A stretch of 59,482 bases of DNA from Amycolatopsis coloradensis (GTDB lineage: Bacteria; Actinomycetota; Actinomycetes; Mycobacteriales; Pseudonocardiaceae). The notes beneath the pieces are model-generated. The model was not told the origin of the DNA and did no database searches. It worked only from the letters and a program-made list of their open reading frames with translations. The translations under genes and the position numbers were made by a program. Location: contig NZ_CP150484.1 in the NCBI RefSeq assembly GCF_037997115.1, forward strand, positions 6,322,821 to 6,382,302, read 5' to 3'. This document shows positions 27,101 to 35,332 of this stretch, piece by piece (position 1 is the first letter of the stretch; each line of letters opens with the position of its first letter).

Positions 27101-27868
27101 CTACTTGCCCGCGCCGACGATGGCCAGGAAGACGTCCTCGAGAGACGGCTGTTTCTCGACGTATTCGACCTCGGCGGGCGGGAGCAGCCGCTTCAGTTCG
27201 GCGAGCGTGCCGTTCACGATGATCTGTCCTTTGTGGAGGATCGCGATCCGGTCGGCGAGCTGTTCGGCCTCGTCCAGGTACTGCGTCGTCAGCAGTACCG
27301 TCGTTCCGCGGGCGGCGAGTTCCTTGACCGCGGCCCACACCTCGACCCGCGCCTCGGGGTCGAGCCCGGTGGTCGGCTCGTCCAGGAAGATCACCGGCGG
27401 ATTCCCGATGAGGCTCATGGCGATGTCCAGCCGACGGCGCATCCCGCCCGAATACGTCGACACCTTCCGCGTGCCCGCGTCGGTCAGCGAAAACCGGGCC
27501 AGCAGATCGTCCGCGATCTTGCCCGGCCGCTTCACCTGCCGCAGCCGGGCGACCAGCACGAGGTTCTCGCGCCCGCTGAGGATCTCGTCCACGGCGGCGA
27601 ACTGTCCGGTGAGGCTGATGCTTTCCCGCACGTTCGCCGGTCGCGTGGCGACATCCCAGCCATCCACACTCGCCGTCCCCGCGTCCGCCTTGAGCAACGT
27701 GGACAGGATTCTCACGACGGTGGTCTTGCCGGCCCCATTGGAGCCGAGAAGGGCGAAGATGCTACCCCTCGCCACCTCGAAATCCACGCCCCGTAGGACA
27801 TGCAGGGCCTTGTACGACTTCTCCAGGCCCCGCACCCGGATCGCCTCGGTTTGCCGCGCAGCCATCAT
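27101..27868 (-). CDS. ABC exporter ATPase, DrrA-like
   Basis: 255 residues. Walker A GSNGAGKTT, signature YSGGMRRRLDIAMSL and Walker B VIFLDEPTTGLD are complete, and the C-terminal PSLEDVFLAIVG is characteristic of the daunorubicin-resistance subfamily. Start chosen as ATG at 27868, where AGAAGGG stands a few bases upstream; an ATG at 27865 or TTG at 27871 is also possible. A palindrome at 27889-27908, which matches the one before the nearby padR gene, sits just upstream. Confidence 0.92.
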   Translation of the reverse strand: MMAARQTEAIRVRGLEKSYKALHVLRGVDFEVARGSIFALLGSNGAGKTTVVRILSTLLKADAGTASVDGWDVATRPANVRESISLTGQFAAVDEILSGRENLVLVARLRQVKRPGKIADDLLARFSLTDAGTRKVSTYSGGMRRRLDIAMSLIGNPPVIFLDEPTTGLDPEARVEVWAAVKELAARGTTVLLTTQYLDEAEQLADRIAILHKGQIIVNGTLAELKRLLPPAEVEYVEKQPSLEDVFLAIVGAGK

Positions 27869-27888
27869 CAAGCCCTTCTCGTAGCAGT

Positions 27889-27908
27889 ACTTAGTGACAC
27901 TGACTAGT
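27889..27908. promoter_or_regulatory. PadR-type operator copy upstream of the ABC exporter
   Basis: ACTTAGTGACACTGACTAGT is an imperfect palindrome whose reverse complement shares TAGTCAGTGTCACT with the perfect palindrome at 29015-29037. It lies about 20 bases upstream of the ATPase start, where a repressor would block transcription. Confidence 0.65.
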
Positions 27909-27986
27909 GGTGGCGCAAGGGTGCCAGTTCGCCGTCACCACTGACGGCATGACCACACCGAACCGCCCCGAGAGCGGTACTGGGCC

Positions 27987-28313
27987 TTACTTCCCGGCCG
28001 TGCCGGATCGCCCGTCGAGGGACTCCTGATAGACGTCCGCGTAAGTGGGTGTGTCCTTGATCAGCTCGTCACAGAAGGCGGCGACGTCTTCACCGATGAC
28101 CTCCAGCACCCCCTTTCCGGACGCGGCTCCTTCCTCGAAGAAGTCCACGATCCCGGACAGCAGGGGCCCGTCGGCCAGATCGACCGGCCCCACCTTGAAA
28201 AGGTACTTCTGCATCTCCTTGTAGACGATCCGATAGTCCGGCGGGAGCGCCTTGACCCGCGCCACGTGCGCACGCCACTGCTTCTTGCCCTCGATGATGT
28301 CCTGGATGCCCAC
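27987..28313 (-). CDS. DUF1048 protein (second copy)
   Basis: 108 residues, helical: IQDIIEGKKQWRAHVARVKA and LPPDYRIVYKEMQKYLFKVG are characteristic of DUF1048, small proteins almost always found beside PadR regulators and exporters. No membrane segment. GTG start at 28313, one base after the first DUF1048 gene ends, so coupled. Biochemical role unknown; a partner or modulator of PadR or the exporter is plausible. About 120 bases separate its end from the ABC operator. Confidence 0.82.
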   Translation of the reverse strand: MGIQDIIEGKKQWRAHVARVKALPPDYRIVYKEMQKYLFKVGPVDLADGPLLSGIVDFFEEGAASGKGVLEVIGEDVAAFCDELIKDTPTYADVYQESLDGRSGTAGK

Positions 28314-28314
28314 G

Positions 28315-28671
28315 TCAGCCTCCCAGCTGCTTCAGTTTCCTGGCGACGTTCCTGTTCAGCTGCTGACGCCAGCGGTCGCGATAGCCACGGCCACGCTCCC
28401 CGCCGGCCAGCGCCGCACAGAAGCCCTCGATGTCGTCACCCAGCACCTCGCGGGCACTCTGCGCGTCCGCCGCCGTTTCCTCGAGCAACCCCAACGCGCC
28501 GTCGAGGATCGGCATCAGATTCCGGCCGGTGAAGTCCGAATAGGACGAAAGATGCCCGGTGATCTGTTCCCACGCCGCCCGATGGTCGGCGGGCAAGGCC
28601 CCGACCCGGACCTCGAAGGCCTTCCATTCCCTGGTGAGATCGCTGCCCGTGATGGTGTCCCAGAACTTCAT
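28315..28671 (-). CDS. DUF1048 protein (first copy)
   Basis: 118 residues. Reads WDTITGSDLTREWKAFEVRV, ALPADHRAAWEQITGHLSSY and LMPILDGALGLLEETAADAQ, the DUF1048 helical pattern. ATG at 28671 overlaps the padR stop (ATGA), showing coupling. It is a paralogue of the next gene; the pair may form a heterodimer. C-terminal tail RKLKQLGG is basic. No enzyme motif. Confidence 0.82.
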   Translation of the reverse strand: MKFWDTITGSDLTREWKAFEVRVGALPADHRAAWEQITGHLSSYSDFTGRNLMPILDGALGLLEETAADAQSAREVLGDDIEGFCAALAGGERGRGYRDRWRQQLNRNVARKLKQLGG

Positions 28672-28994
28672 TTCCCGCCCTCCTTGAGCTTGTCGATCCG
28701 CGACGTGACGTACTCCCACTTCGCCCAGAACCTCGCGAGCTCCTCGCGCCCCGCGTCGTTGAGCGCGTAGAACTTACGCGGCGGCCCCTGCTCGGACGGC
28801 CGTTTCGTCACCTGGACCAGTCCGTTCTTCTCCAGCCGCAACAGGATCGCGTACACCGTCCCCTCGACCACTTCCGCGAAACCGAGCTCGTTCAACCGGC
28901 GCGTGATGGCGTACCCGTAGGTCTCCTCACCACCGACGATCTCCAGCACACAACCCTCGAGCGTGCCCTTCAGCATCTCGGTCAGACCGTCCAT
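28668..28994 (-). CDS. PadR-family transcriptional regulator
   Basis: 108 residues. Winged helix: MLKGTLEGCVLEIVGGEETY, GYAITRRLNELGF, VEGTVYAILLRLEKNGLV, then RKFYALNDAGREELARF. ATG at 28994 is chosen because the fold begins just after it; an in-frame start at 29039 would run across the operator. It heads an operon with two DUF1048 genes. The perfect palindrome at 29015-29037 should be its own operator, and a related one lies before the DrrAB-type exporter. Confidence 0.9.
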   Translation of the reverse strand: MDGLTEMLKGTLEGCVLEIVGGEETYGYAITRRLNELGFAEVVEGTVYAILLRLEKNGLVQVTKRPSEQGPPRKFYALNDAGREELARFWAKWEYVTSRIDKLKEGGK

Positions 28995-29014
28995 CGCGCC
29001 CCTCTTCGACTCCC

Positions 29015-29037
29015 GGTAGTCAGTGTCACTGACTACC
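29015..29037. promoter_or_regulatory. Perfect palindrome: PadR autoregulatory operator
   Basis: A 23-base perfect palindrome with core TAGTCAGTGTCACTGACTA, centred about 32 bases upstream of the padR start, also lying between padR and the end of the GlxA gene. Its repeat at 27889-27908 makes a PadR site the simplest explanation. Confidence 0.75.
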
Positions 29038-29048
29038 ACTACAAAGTA

Positions 29049-30020
29049 TCACAGAGTACTGGGGTCGCGGCGGAAGGCGGCCCGATAGTCACCAGGCCGC
29101 CTTCCTGTGTGCTTCGCGAAAAGCGCCGCGAACGTCCCCGGATCCCGATACCCGACGGCGGCGCAGATTCCGGCGACCGTCCGATCCGTCGTTTCGAGGA
29201 GATGCCGGGCGCGCCGGACACGTGAGGAATGCAGGTATTCGAGCGGCGTCTGTCCGGCCTCCTCCGCGAAGCGCCGCAGCAACGTCCGGGTGCTGACGTT
29301 GAAACGTCCGGCCAAGGCGGCGAGGTCGTAACGAACGGTCAGGTTCTGGTCCAGCCATCGCATGACCCGACGGGAAAACGCGTTGCCGGGCTGCGGCAGG
29401 AGGCGCGTGTCGACGTACGGCGTCTGCGACGACCGCGCGTCGTCGACCAGTGCCACCCGTGCCGTCGTCCGTGCCACTTCGGCGCCGCTGTGCTCACGGA
29501 TCAGTTCGAGCGCGAAGTCGTACATGGCGCTGAACGCCGCCGTCGTCGTGACTCCCCTGTCGGTCACGACGAGACGCTCGGGCCGGACTTCGGTTTCGGG
29601 GCACCGCTGAGCCAGTTCGTCCGCGAAGAGCCATGAGGTGGTGGCGCGGCGATGGTCGAGCAGGCCGGCCGCGGCCAGCAGGAACGCGCCGACGCAGAGC
29701 GAGACGACGACGTCGCCCGCGGCGGCGTGCGACCGGATCGCTTCGATCTCCGGTGCGAGGTTCGCGATCTTCGCGTCGATGTCCTGTCCCGGCGTGAGCT
29801 CGAACCCCGGGACGACGAGGACGTCGACTTCACGCAGCGGCGAGACGGTCACCACGACACCGCCCGACGCCGAGACCCTGCGACGAGGGGAAACGACGAA
29901 AACCTCATATCCGGCGTGGTCCGGACCCGCGACGTGCGTGGCCATCGTCAGGAGATCGGGAACACCGAACACCTCGGACGCGAAGCAGCCAGGGTAGGCG
30001 AGGACTCCCACTCGCAGCAT
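29049..30020 (-). CDS. GlxA-family AraC-type transcriptional regulator
   Basis: 323 residues. The N-terminal DJ-1/PfpI-like domain (MLRVGVLAYPGCFASEVFG to about 180) holds SLCVGAFLLAAAGLL, the nucleophile-elbow-like segment with Cys. The C-terminal AraC DNA-binding domain has two helix-turn-helix units: YDLAALAGRFNVSTRTLLRR and VAGICAAVGYRDPGTFAALF. ATG at 30020. It is divergent from the dienelactone-hydrolase-like gene with about 70 bases between, so it may regulate it. Ligand unknown. Confidence 0.92.
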   Translation of the reverse strand: MLRVGVLAYPGCFASEVFGVPDLLTMATHVAGPDHAGYEVFVVSPRRRVSASGGVVVTVSPLREVDVLVVPGFELTPGQDIDAKIANLAPEIEAIRSHAAAGDVVVSLCVGAFLLAAAGLLDHRRATTSWLFADELAQRCPETEVRPERLVVTDRGVTTTAAFSAMYDFALELIREHSGAEVARTTARVALVDDARSSQTPYVDTRLLPQPGNAFSRRVMRWLDQNLTVRYDLAALAGRFNVSTRTLLRRFAEEAGQTPLEYLHSSRVRRARHLLETTDRTVAGICAAVGYRDPGTFAALFAKHTGRRPGDYRAAFRRDPSTL

Positions 30021-30092
30021 GTGGCGAGATTACCCCGATATCCGGCGATCTGGCCTCTCCCTCCGCAGACCGCGCCGGTCGAAGCTTTCGTC

Positions 30093-30905
30093 ATGCGTGG
30101 ACACCTGGACGATGCCATCACCGACTTCTCACACCGGCTCGTGGAGGTGGACGGCGTGACGAAGACGGTTCACGTCGCGGGATCCGGGCCCGGAGTGGTA
30201 CTGATGCCGGAAATGCCCGGCATCAGTCCTGACGTCCTTCGGTTCGCGCGGTGGGCGCGAGACGCCGGCTTCACCGTCTACGTTCCCTCGCTCTTCGGGC
30301 GCGACGGCGCCTATCCCACCGCGGAGGCAGGCGAGGAGGTGGTCCGCCGCGCTTGTGTCAGCGCCGAATTCCGCGCGTTCGCCGGAGGCGGCACCAGCCC
30401 CGTCACGCGGTGGCTGCGGGGGCTCGCGCGGATCGCCCACGCCGAATGCGGCGGCCCCGGGGTCGGCGCGATCGGCCTGTGCTTCACCGGCAACTTCGCC
30501 CTCACCATGGCGCTCGAACCCGCCGTCATCGCCCCCGTGGTCAACCACCCTTCGCTACCCCTGGACGACCCGGGCGCGCTCGAACTCGCCGAAGAGGACG
30601 CGATCGAGGTCCGGGACCGGATCGCGCGCGACGGCCTGAAGGTGCTCGCCTATCGCTTCGACGGCGACCGCTGGTGCACCGGACAGCGGTTCGCCGCCTA
30701 CCGGGCACTCCTCGGTGACGCTTTCGACGGACGGGTGCTGCCGGACAGCGCCGCGAACACCGACCCTCCCCCGTTTTTCCGTGACCTGGTGGGCACGCCG
30801 CACAGCGTCGTCACCGCCCATCTCGTCGACTCCGCCGGGAATCCCACACTGCGCGCGAGGGACGAGATCCTCGCCTTCCTCGCCGACCGGCTGACGACCC
30901 GGTAG
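30093..30905 (+). CDS. Dienelactone hydrolase family protein
   Basis: 270 residues. GVVLMPEMPGISPDVLRFAR and ARDAGFTVYVPSLFGRDG match the N-terminal strands; the nucleophile elbow is IGLCFTGNFAL, with Cys as in dienelactone hydrolase. A His near the C-terminus (HLVDSAGNPTLRARDE region) would be the base, but the usual GxxHGF motif is replaced, so catalysis is not certain. ATG at 30093. Divergent from the GlxA regulator. Cytosolic; substrate unknown. Confidence 0.82.
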   Translation: MRGHLDDAITDFSHRLVEVDGVTKTVHVAGSGPGVVLMPEMPGISPDVLRFARWARDAGFTVYVPSLFGRDGAYPTAEAGEEVVRRACVSAEFRAFAGGGTSPVTRWLRGLARIAHAECGGPGVGAIGLCFTGNFALTMALEPAVIAPVVNHPSLPLDDPGALELAEEDAIEVRDRIARDGLKVLAYRFDGDRWCTGQRFAAYRALLGDAFDGRVLPDSAANTDPPPFFRDLVGTPHSVVTAHLVDSAGNPTLRARDEILAFLADRLTTR

Positions 30906-30943
30906 AACGGTGAGGCGACGAGATCGGCCGAGAGGAGAACGCC

Positions 30944-31441
30944 ATGTCCGAGCCGCGCCGAGCCCACGTCTCCGACCACAGCGCGATCGTCGACCGGGTC
31001 CAGCGGTGGTGGGGCGACTCGCGCACCCCCGCCCAGGCCCGCGAACTTTCCCTGCTGCTCCCCAGGCTGTTCCTGCAGTTCTTCTCCGGCACGAGCCTGG
31101 TCCTGGAGGACGAAACCGGAATCAGGGCGTTCCTCGTCGGCTTCCACTCCCCCGACGACGACGCCGGGGCGTACATCCATTTCGTGGGTGTGGACCCCGA
31201 ACTTCGTGGGCAGGGGACGGCCCGCCGCCTCTACACGACATTCTTCCAGCGCGCCGCCGAGGCGGGCCGCACGGAAGTCCGTGCGATCACCTCGCCGGGG
31301 AACGCCGGATCCATCGCCTTTCATCGCGCCATGGGGTTCGCCCTCGAACCAGGGGATCGAGAGGTCGGCGGTCTCCCCGTGCACAACGACTACGACGGTC
31401 CCGGCCAGGACAGGGTTTGCTTCTTCAGGAGAATCGCCTAG
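30944..31441 (+). CDS. GNAT-family N-acetyltransferase
   Basis: 165 residues. Acetyl-CoA loop VDPELRGQGTARRLYTTFFQ is the R/Q-x-x-G-x-G/A motif; the following strand VRAITSPGNAGSIAFHRAMG completes the GNAT core. ATG at 30944 follows GAGAGGAGAACGCC. Possibly co-transcribed with the upstream hydrolase (38-base gap). Substrate unknown. Confidence 0.9.
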   Translation: MSEPRRAHVSDHSAIVDRVQRWWGDSRTPAQARELSLLLPRLFLQFFSGTSLVLEDETGIRAFLVGFHSPDDDAGAYIHFVGVDPELRGQGTARRLYTTFFQRAAEAGRTEVRAITSPGNAGSIAFHRAMGFALEPGDREVGGLPVHNDYDGPGQDRVCFFRRIA

Positions 31442-31462
31442 AACAGACTTACAGGACAGCGT

Positions 31463-32239
31463 CTAGCCGTAGATGGAGGCCGCCCATTCCGGATGGTCGA
31501 TGAACGGGTTGCGGTTGTGCTGGAACTGGTCGTAGATGACCTGGTTACGGCGCTGCTCGGTGGCGTCGGGCGGGTCCTGGGTGTGCCAGCTCAGCAGGAC
31601 CGAGATCCGGCCGATGTGGGGTTTGGACCCGTTGTCGACGGCGTCGTTGGGTTCGAGGTCGGGGAAACCGTCGGTGCCGTCGTACCGGACGCCCATGTAC
31701 AGGATCATGCGGGCCACGTCGCCCTTGACCGCGTCGCGCGGCTCGAACGAGTCGTCATCGGTCAGGCTCCCGGGCGCTTCCTCGACCGGAGAACCACCGG
31801 CGTCGAAGTCCTTGCTCCCGCGCGTGCTGTTGACCGACGCGTCTTCCGCGCGCAGGTGGTGCAAGTCGGTACCGGGCCCGACCGCCGTGCCGAAGTCACC
31901 GTGCGACTTGGCCCAGACGTGTTCCCGGTTCCAGTCGTCGACTCCCCCGCCGTTGGCCGTCTTCGCCTGCGAGCGGCCGCTGTAGAGCAGTACGACGTTC
32001 GCCTTGTTGGCCGGATCCTCGTCGGTGGCCCTGATCCCGTCCCACACCTGTTCGTACGTCAGCTTGGTGTTGGTACTGATGATCTTGTGCAACGCCGCCT
32101 TGAGCTCGGGGCCGGTCTTGCCGAGTGCGTCCTGGTAGTAGTCGTCACCGGACGGACCCGCGAGGGTCGGCGACGCGAAGGCGATCCCCGCCCCGACGCC
32201 GAGCGCGAGTACGACAGAGATTCGGCGGGCTGGCCGCAT
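31463..32239 (-). CDS. Secreted endonuclease I (EndA/NucM) family nuclease
   Basis: 258 residues. Signal peptide to about residue 29 (ISVVLALGVGAGIAFA, LAGPSG cleavage area). The family active-site region is intact: DDWNREHVWAKSHGDFG, then TDLHHLRAEDASVNSTRG, with the metal-binding His and Asn of the beta-beta-alpha metal nuclease fold. Later VARMILYMGVRYDG is also family-typical. Chosen ATG at 32239 gives the signal peptide directly. It probably degrades DNA or RNA outside the cell. Monocistronic. Confidence 0.92.
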   Translation of the reverse strand: MRPARRISVVLALGVGAGIAFASPTLAGPSGDDYYQDALGKTGPELKAALHKIISTNTKLTYEQVWDGIRATDEDPANKANVVLLYSGRSQAKTANGGGVDDWNREHVWAKSHGDFGTAVGPGTDLHHLRAEDASVNSTRGSKDFDAGGSPVEEAPGSLTDDDSFEPRDAVKGDVARMILYMGVRYDGTDGFPDLEPNDAVDNGSKPHIGRISVLLSWHTQDPPDATEQRRNQVIYDQFQHNRNPFIDHPEWAASIYG

Positions 32240-32415
32240 GGACAGTTCCTCTCCCCAGAGGCGCCGGCCCGGATCGTCGTCTGCTCCGCCACAACCCCGG
32301 CAACGCACTAGTCGTACAGTTGGAAAAATACTGTCATAAGTGTCAAGGGGCGGCACCAGGTGACATCCGCGGTCGGTCACGCGACAATCGTCGTCCTGAC
32401 TCACTGGAGGGCCTT

Positions 32416-32847
32416 GTGGCTGAGCTGAGCGAGCAGATCCGCGACTGGGTCGCGGCACCGAGGTTCTGGCACCTGGCCACGGTGAACCTGGACGGTTCTC
32501 CCCAGGTTTCCGCCATGTGGATCGACCTCGAAGGCGACCACATCGTGTTCAACACCGCCGTCGGCCGGGTGAAGGAGGAGAACCTGCGCCGCGAGCCTCG
32601 GGTGTCGTTGTCCTGCCTGGACAACGAGAATCCCTACGACCGGGTCGTGATCCACGGCCGGGTCGTCGAGTTCGTCGAAGGCGACGAGGCGGATCGGTGC
32701 ATGGACCGGCTGGCGAAGAAGTACGTCGGAACCGACCGTTTCGAATGGCGGATCCCGGAAGAACGGCGGGTCAAGGTCCTCGTCGAGCCGACCCGCGCTC
32801 GCCATGTCGTCGGCGTCGAACCTTTCCGGCGCGGACATCAGCCGTAG
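32416..32847 (+). CDS. PPOX-class pyridoxamine-oxidase-fold protein (FMN or F420 binding)
   Basis: 143 residues. ATVNLDGSPQVSAMWIDLEG and ENLRREPRVSLSCLDNENPY match the split-barrel fold of PPOX-class F420- or FMN-dependent oxidoreductases common in actinobacteria. GTG start at 32416 with ACTGGAGGG a few bases upstream. Longer upstream starts enter the divergent promoter area and are rejected. Substrate unknown. Confidence 0.88.
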   Translation: MAELSEQIRDWVAAPRFWHLATVNLDGSPQVSAMWIDLEGDHIVFNTAVGRVKEENLRREPRVSLSCLDNENPYDRVVIHGRVVEFVEGDEADRCMDRLAKKYVGTDRFEWRIPEERRVKVLVEPTRARHVVGVEPFRRGHQP

Positions 32848-33068
32848 GACACCCGGTCACGACGCAGTTCTGTCCATTTCGGACACACAGTAGCCCGAAC
32901 TCCGCGAACGAAACGGTGCTCTCGCGAGTGACGTCGTTCTCGATCGTCACGGTAGCCGTGGTCGCGTCGAGCAGGACACTGAGGTCATGGTCGGCCTCCG
33001 GCCGGAAAGATATCGCTTCGAGACCCGAACGGCGCAACCGAGGGAATGGCTCACTACGTCCACGTCAC

Positions 33069-33506
33069 ATGAAATGGATCGCGGTGTGCCTTCTACTGGT
33101 CGTGGCGGGATGCGGCGTGGGCACGGGCAAAGGGCAGGTGGAGCTCGAGACCTTCACGGCACTCGGCTCAGCCCGCGGGCTGGCGGGCTTGGAACCCGCG
33201 GAGCTGGGAACGGCCGACGCACAGGATCTCCAGCGAACCCTGGAGCGCGCCAAGATCTCGAACCTGGACGAAGCCCGTGCCGCCTTGTCGTTCGCGTCGC
33301 CGGCCGACCGGCGCGGTTTCGCCTTCGTCATGCCCGGTTGCGCCGAGGACGGCGCGGAACTGACCGTCGAAGGCGATACGTTGAACGTCAACCTCACCGG
33401 CGGGGAAAACGTCAACTGCGCTACGGCGAACTACTTCCTCACCGTTTTTTCCGTCGAACGTGACTCGATCCCGGCGACACCGAAGTTGTCGACGATGCGC
33501 CGTTGA
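33069..33506 (+). CDS. Small lipoprotein, function unknown
   Basis: 145 residues. MKWIAVCLLLVVAGCG is a lipoprotein signal with lipobox VAGC. The mature part is soluble, with a pair of Cys (MPGCAEDG and VNCATANYF) that may form a disulfide. ATG at 33069. No family recognised; similar small lipoproteins are common and mostly uncharacterised in actinomycetes. About 220 bases upstream carry no gene. Confidence 0.72.
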   Translation: MKWIAVCLLLVVAGCGVGTGKGQVELETFTALGSARGLAGLEPAELGTADAQDLQRTLERAKISNLDEARAALSFASPADRRGFAFVMPGCAEDGAELTVEGDTLNVNLTGGENVNCATANYFLTVFSVERDSIPATPKLSTMRR

Positions 33507-33776
33507 CCCGTGTCCTGTGAGTCTGTTCGAGGATGATGACGCGATGGCGAGTTCGGCCTGGGAGCAGGCGGCGCTTCTGGCGTAGGCCTCGGCATCGAAT
33601 TCGGGCTGTCCGGTCGTCGCGTTCTGGGCTGACGCAGCCGATCGACCAATCACCGCACCGGAAACCCGGCTCGGCCACTTACAGAACAAGCTCTCGTTGC
33701 TTTTAGCGTAGTCGCCGCTTCGCGCTCAACTCACCCGTCAGCGGTAAATGCACTCGTTCATCGTGACTTAAAATTA
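33507..33776. other. No gene seen between the lipoprotein and the DUF222 locus
   Basis: About 270 bases. A minus-strand stretch around 33540-33630 translates as TGQPEFDAEAYARSAACSQA and following, protein-like, but it is open for only a short way, without a start or family. It may be a fragment of a lost gene. Confidence 0.35.
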
Positions 33777-33790
33777 CGAACACTTGTTCG
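33777..33790. promoter_or_regulatory. LexA (SOS) box upstream of truncated DUF222 gene
   Basis: CGAACACTTGTTCG is a perfect palindrome fitting the actinobacterial SOS box CGAAC-N4-GTTCG. It lies 23 bases upstream of the GTG at 33813. DUF222/13E12-type genes in mycobacteria and relatives are known to carry such LexA sites. Confidence 0.75.
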
Positions 33791-33812
33791 ATTGTTCAGG
33801 TATTATGGAGAG

Positions 33813-34164
33813 GTGTCCGAGACCTTCCTTCCCGAGTTGCCGCAGGAACTGTGGCGTGCCGGCAAGCTGGAGCTTGCCCATGGCGTGCAACAGTCTTTGC
33901 AGGTGATTCGGATGGCGACCGCCGGATTGGGGCAATTCCTGGCGGAGATCGAGTCTCGTGGTGCGAAAGACTTGTACGGCTATGGCCGCACGGCCAACTG
34001 GTTCGCCGATATGGCGGGGTTGTCGATCGGTGAAGCGCGTGCGGTGGTGAACCGGGCCATCGCGCTGAACCCCACCCGCGCGTTGGACGGCACCGAGGTT
34101 CCGCCTGTGGCTCCCGCGACCGCCGTGGTGGCGGCAGAGGAGTTGGTCGGTGATGAGCGGATCG
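33813..34164 (+). pseudogene. Truncated DUF222 (13E12-type HNH endonuclease) gene
   Basis: From the GTG at 33813 the reading frame gives the DUF222 N-terminus: ELWRAGKLELAHGVQQSLQV, YGRTANWFADMAGLSIGEAR, NRAIALNPTRALDGTEVPPV, ATAVVAAEELVGDERI. Homology stops near 34164; the remaining DUF222 region and the C-terminal HNH nuclease are absent. The frame runs on without a stop into the next gene (through 34889), an accident of the deletion. Full-length relatives are around 400-500 residues. An SOS box still precedes it. Confidence 0.75.
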
Positions 34165-34298
34165 AACCCGCCAAAGCACGCTTTCCTCTGTCGCGGAACA
34201 CCTTTCACGACAACCGTAAGATCCTCGAAAGGGTCGGAACCCACTCCGGAAACACCTCGTCGGATCGCCGATCCAGATCCGTACGAAAGGTGAATCCG

Positions 34299-34889
34299 AT
34301 GACCTGTCCAGGCCTGCCCGACCAGCAGAACACCCAGTCTTCGACCGTCAAGCCCGGAGTGGCCATCGGGATCCTGGTCGCGGTGATCGCGCTGGTCGCC
34401 TTCTGCGTCACCGGTTTCGCCGCGCCCGGTTTCCTGCTCCGCAAAGGGCCCGGGATCTCGTTGCCCGCCCCGCTCAGCAGCCCGACGACCAGCTCTTCAC
34501 CCACGAGCACCATGGAAAGCCCGACCAGCACCAGGGTCAGCCGTCCGAGCCGCCCGCGGATCACCATCACCAGGCGCCCGGCGCGGCCGCCCGAGAAGGG
34601 TATTCAGGTGATCGCGGACTTCCTCGCCAAGATCGCCGCCGGGGACAAGCCGTCGGCGATCACGCTCGCTTGCGAGGCGCAGAAGAGGTTCATGGACGAC
34701 AAGATCGATTCTCTTCTCCCGCTGGGTTCACACGTTCAAATAACGACCACCGGCGGGACGGCCAAGTTCGTCTTGGCCGACGTCGCCGGAGTCGTCAAAG
34801 GACGGTCCGCCAAGGGCACCGTGATCGCGGACCGCACGGAGGACGGCGGCTTCTGCATCACGACGTTCAGCATTCGCGACGCGCGCTGA
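34299..34889 (+). CDS. Membrane-anchored protein with DUF4878-like C-terminal domain
   Basis: 196 residues. One membrane helix (VAIGILVAVIALVAFCVTGF, about residues 24-45), a long Pro/Ser/Thr-rich linker to about 105, then a soluble domain beginning IQVIADFLAKIAAGDKPSAI and ending DGGFCITTFSIRDAR, resembling the small NTF2-like modules of actinobacterial membrane proteins (assignment tentative). ATG at 34299 follows GAAAGG. A longer version would start in the DUF222 relic at 33813 and is rejected because the proteins are unrelated. Confidence 0.7.
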   Translation: MTCPGLPDQQNTQSSTVKPGVAIGILVAVIALVAFCVTGFAAPGFLLRKGPGISLPAPLSSPTTSSSPTSTMESPTSTRVSRPSRPRITITRRPARPPEKGIQVIADFLAKIAAGDKPSAITLACEAQKRFMDDKIDSLLPLGSHVQITTTGGTAKFVLADVAGVVKGRSAKGTVIADRTEDGGFCITTFSIRDAR

Positions 34890-34897
34890 ACGTGACC

Positions 34898-35332
34898 TCA
34901 GTCGAGACAGAACTCATTGCCCTCGATGTCCTGCATCACGATGCAGGACTCGTTCTCCCCGTCGGCGAGCATGACCCGCTCGCAGACCGCACCGAGCGCC
35001 TCCAAGCGGGTGCGTTCGGCCTGGAGGGCGGCGAGACGCTCTTCCCCCACGAGCCCGGTGCCCGCCCGCACGCAGAGATGCACCCGGTTCTTGACGACCT
35101 TGCCTTCGGGGACACGCTGGAAGTACAGCCGCGGGCCCACCCCGGTGGGGTCACTGCAGACGAAGCTGGCGTCCTGTTTCTCGGGCGGCAGCGTGCGGGT
35201 GTGGTCGTCCCAGGTGGCGAACCCCTCCGGCGGCGACGGCACGACGTACCCCAGCACCTCGCACCAGAAACGGGCGAGACGCTCGGGTTTCGCGCAGTCG
35301 AAAGTGACCTGGACCTGTTTCACCGACACCAT
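34898..35332 (-). CDS. VOC-family (glyoxalase-like) protein
   Basis: 144 residues. QVQVTFDCAKPERLARFWCE and LGYVVPSPPEGF form the first beta-alpha-beta-beta unit; RVHLCVRAGTGLVGEERLAA begins the second, ending MQDIEGNEFCLD, the usual metal-site terminal strand. His and Glu of the metal site are only partly obvious. ATG at 35332 overlaps the stop of the aldo/keto reductase gene (upstream on this strand) by one base, so the two form an operon. Activity unknown. Confidence 0.85.
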   Translation of the reverse strand: MVSVKQVQVTFDCAKPERLARFWCEVLGYVVPSPPEGFATWDDHTRTLPPEKQDASFVCSDPTGVGPRLYFQRVPEGKVVKNRVHLCVRAGTGLVGEERLAALQAERTRLEALGAVCERVMLADGENESCIVMQDIEGNEFCLD

